Program-made: the position numbers and the translations under genes | Shown: piece by piece, positions 5,691 to 5,846 of the stretch | Numbering within the stretch: position 1 is the first letter of the stretch | Layout of the letters: each line of letters begins with the position of its first letter | DNA from: Candidatus Shapirobacteria bacterium | GTDB lineage: Bacteria > Patescibacteriota > Microgenomatia > UBA12405 | NCBI GenBank assembly: GCA_009885205.1 | Contig: VFLE01000144.1 | Location: 1-5,846, forward strand | Direction of reading: 5' to 3' | Length of the DNA stretch: 5,846 nucleotides | The notes under the pieces: generated by a model | Seen by the model: only the letters and a program-made list of their open reading frames with translations | The model's database searches: none | Told to the model about the DNA's origin: nothing

Positions 5691-5722
5691 ATTTACACCT
5701 TTGCGCATTTTCACCTTTGAAC
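5691..5722. repeat. 16-bp imperfect tandem repeat
   Basis: ATTTACACCTTTGCGC (5691-5706) is followed directly by ATTTTCACCTTTGAAC (5707-5722). The first 12 bases differ at one position. On the minus strand the cores read AAAGGTGTAAAT and AAAGGTGAAAAT. The second copy runs into the left arm of the strong hairpin. Confidence 0.65.
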
Positions 5723-5756
5723 ACGAACCACACAAAGCGCGGTTCGTGTTCAAAGG
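5714..5756 (-). terminator. Strong 16-bp-arm hairpin, probable transcript 3'-end signal
   Basis: CCTTTGAACACGAACC (5714-5729) and GGTTCGTGTTCAAAGG (5741-5756) are perfect 16-bp inverted repeats around an 11-nt loop. This is the most stable structure in the window, with half of the pairs G-C. It follows the pattern of Mimivirus-type polyadenylation hairpins. If so, it serves a minus-strand gene lying mostly beyond the right edge, whose possible stop is at 5794-5796, 37 nt away. Which strand it serves is inferred. Confidence 0.6.
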
Positions 5757-5793
5757 CAACGTTGCCATTCCACTGGTAACTGGGAGATTTAAT

Positions 5794-5846
5794 TCATTTA
5801 TCGGTTAAGCGTAGCAAAGTTGCCCTTAAATCTCTATTGAGACGCC
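5794..5846 (-). CDS. Possible C-terminal end of a minus-strand gene (partial)
   Basis: On the minus strand one frame is open from the window edge to a TGA at 5794-5796, giving 16 residues ending RATLLRLTDK. It is far too short to identify, and an open frame of this length is common by chance. The only supports are the strong hairpin 37 nt downstream, placed like the 3' hairpins of the other genes, and the shift in composition away from the AT-rich spacer. Confidence 0.25.
   Translation of the reverse strand, partial: RLNRDLRATLLRLTDK

Larger units (their letters stand above)
5540..5846. other. 307-bp region without a convincing complete gene; repeats and hairpins
   Basis: No frame here gives a credible full-length protein. 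The part nearest the methyltransferase (5540-5680) is very AT-rich and includes an imperfect tandem pair, TTACACTGACAAAA (5587-5600) and TTACACCGACCAAAA (5601-5615). Next come a 16-bp imperfect direct repeat (5691-5722), a 16-bp-arm hairpin (5714-5756), a 12-bp palindrome GGCAACGTTGCC (5755-5766) and a 9-bp inverted repeat (GAGATTTAA 5784-5792 with TTAAATCTC 5826-5834). From about 5700 the base composition is visibly richer in G and C than the flanking leader. Confidence 0.7.

Noticed and set aside
5685..5720. Eleven-codon plus-strand frame MKIYTFAHFHL
   Set aside because: It is too short and is composed of the 16-bp tandem repeat; no evidence of translation.
5700..5800. tRNA-like T-arm (GGTTCG...) near the right end
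   Set aside because: The GGTTCG belongs to a perfect 16-bp hairpin, and no matching acceptor, D or anticodon arms could be placed on either strand.
1..5846. CRISPR array, insertion sequence or toxin-antitoxin system
   Set aside because: There are no regularly spaced repeats, no transposase frame and no paired small toxin/antitoxin genes. The mobile content seen is limited to the intein.

Overview
The window looks like a piece of a large eukaryotic DNA virus genome (Nucleocytoviricota), most likely a relative of Mimivirus in the order Imitervirales (Mimiviridae or the algal Mesomimiviridae). The evidence is a poxvirus-A18-like superfamily II helicase carrying an intein, an exact Mimivirus-type early promoter octamer (AAAATTGA) upstream of it, tightly packed intron-less genes on both strands, perfect inverted repeats at gene 3' ends like the Mimivirus polyadenylation hairpins, and several membrane proteins with no bacterial-type context. 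The taxonomic placement is inference; no marker such as the major capsid protein or PolB is present.

Layout. 1-143 (+): C-terminal end of a proline/serine-rich protein with a VNQGAGY heptad repeat, its stop separated by one base from the convergent helicase. 145-2439 (-): the helicase, 764 codons, of which residues 161-393 are an in-frame intein placed exactly inside the Walker A motif (GRGK^T). 2440-2558: divergent promoter region. 2559-3116 (+): small membrane protein with a hydrophobic N-terminal half. 3112-3145: perfect bidirectional hairpin between convergent genes. 3153-4253 (-): 366-residue protein with a large N-terminal ectodomain and three C-terminal membrane helices. 4308-4868 (-): 186-residue single-pass membrane protein. 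4898-5539 (-): class I SAM-dependent methyltransferase. 5540-5846: no convincing complete gene; it holds imperfect tandem repeats, a very stable 16-bp-arm hairpin, and possibly the last 16 codons of another minus-strand gene.

How the parts fit. The helicase is probably an early or intermediate transcription/DNA-processing enzyme, active only after protein splicing restores the P-loop. The three membrane proteins look like virion membrane components. Two of them, encoded side by side, share a short motif (K-x-x-PGV-x-x-x-EN) that would lie on the same membrane face in both. The methyltransferase may modify a small molecule, glycan or protein; its substrate cannot be read from the sequence.

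The most notable observations are the intein with a collapsed and catalytically dead LAGLIDADG endonuclease, the series of 3'-end hairpins that intrude into neighbouring reading frames (one overlaps a start codon, one lies inside the next gene), the shared tail motif in the two adjacent membrane proteins, and a possible zinc-less carbonic-anhydrase-like ectodomain.
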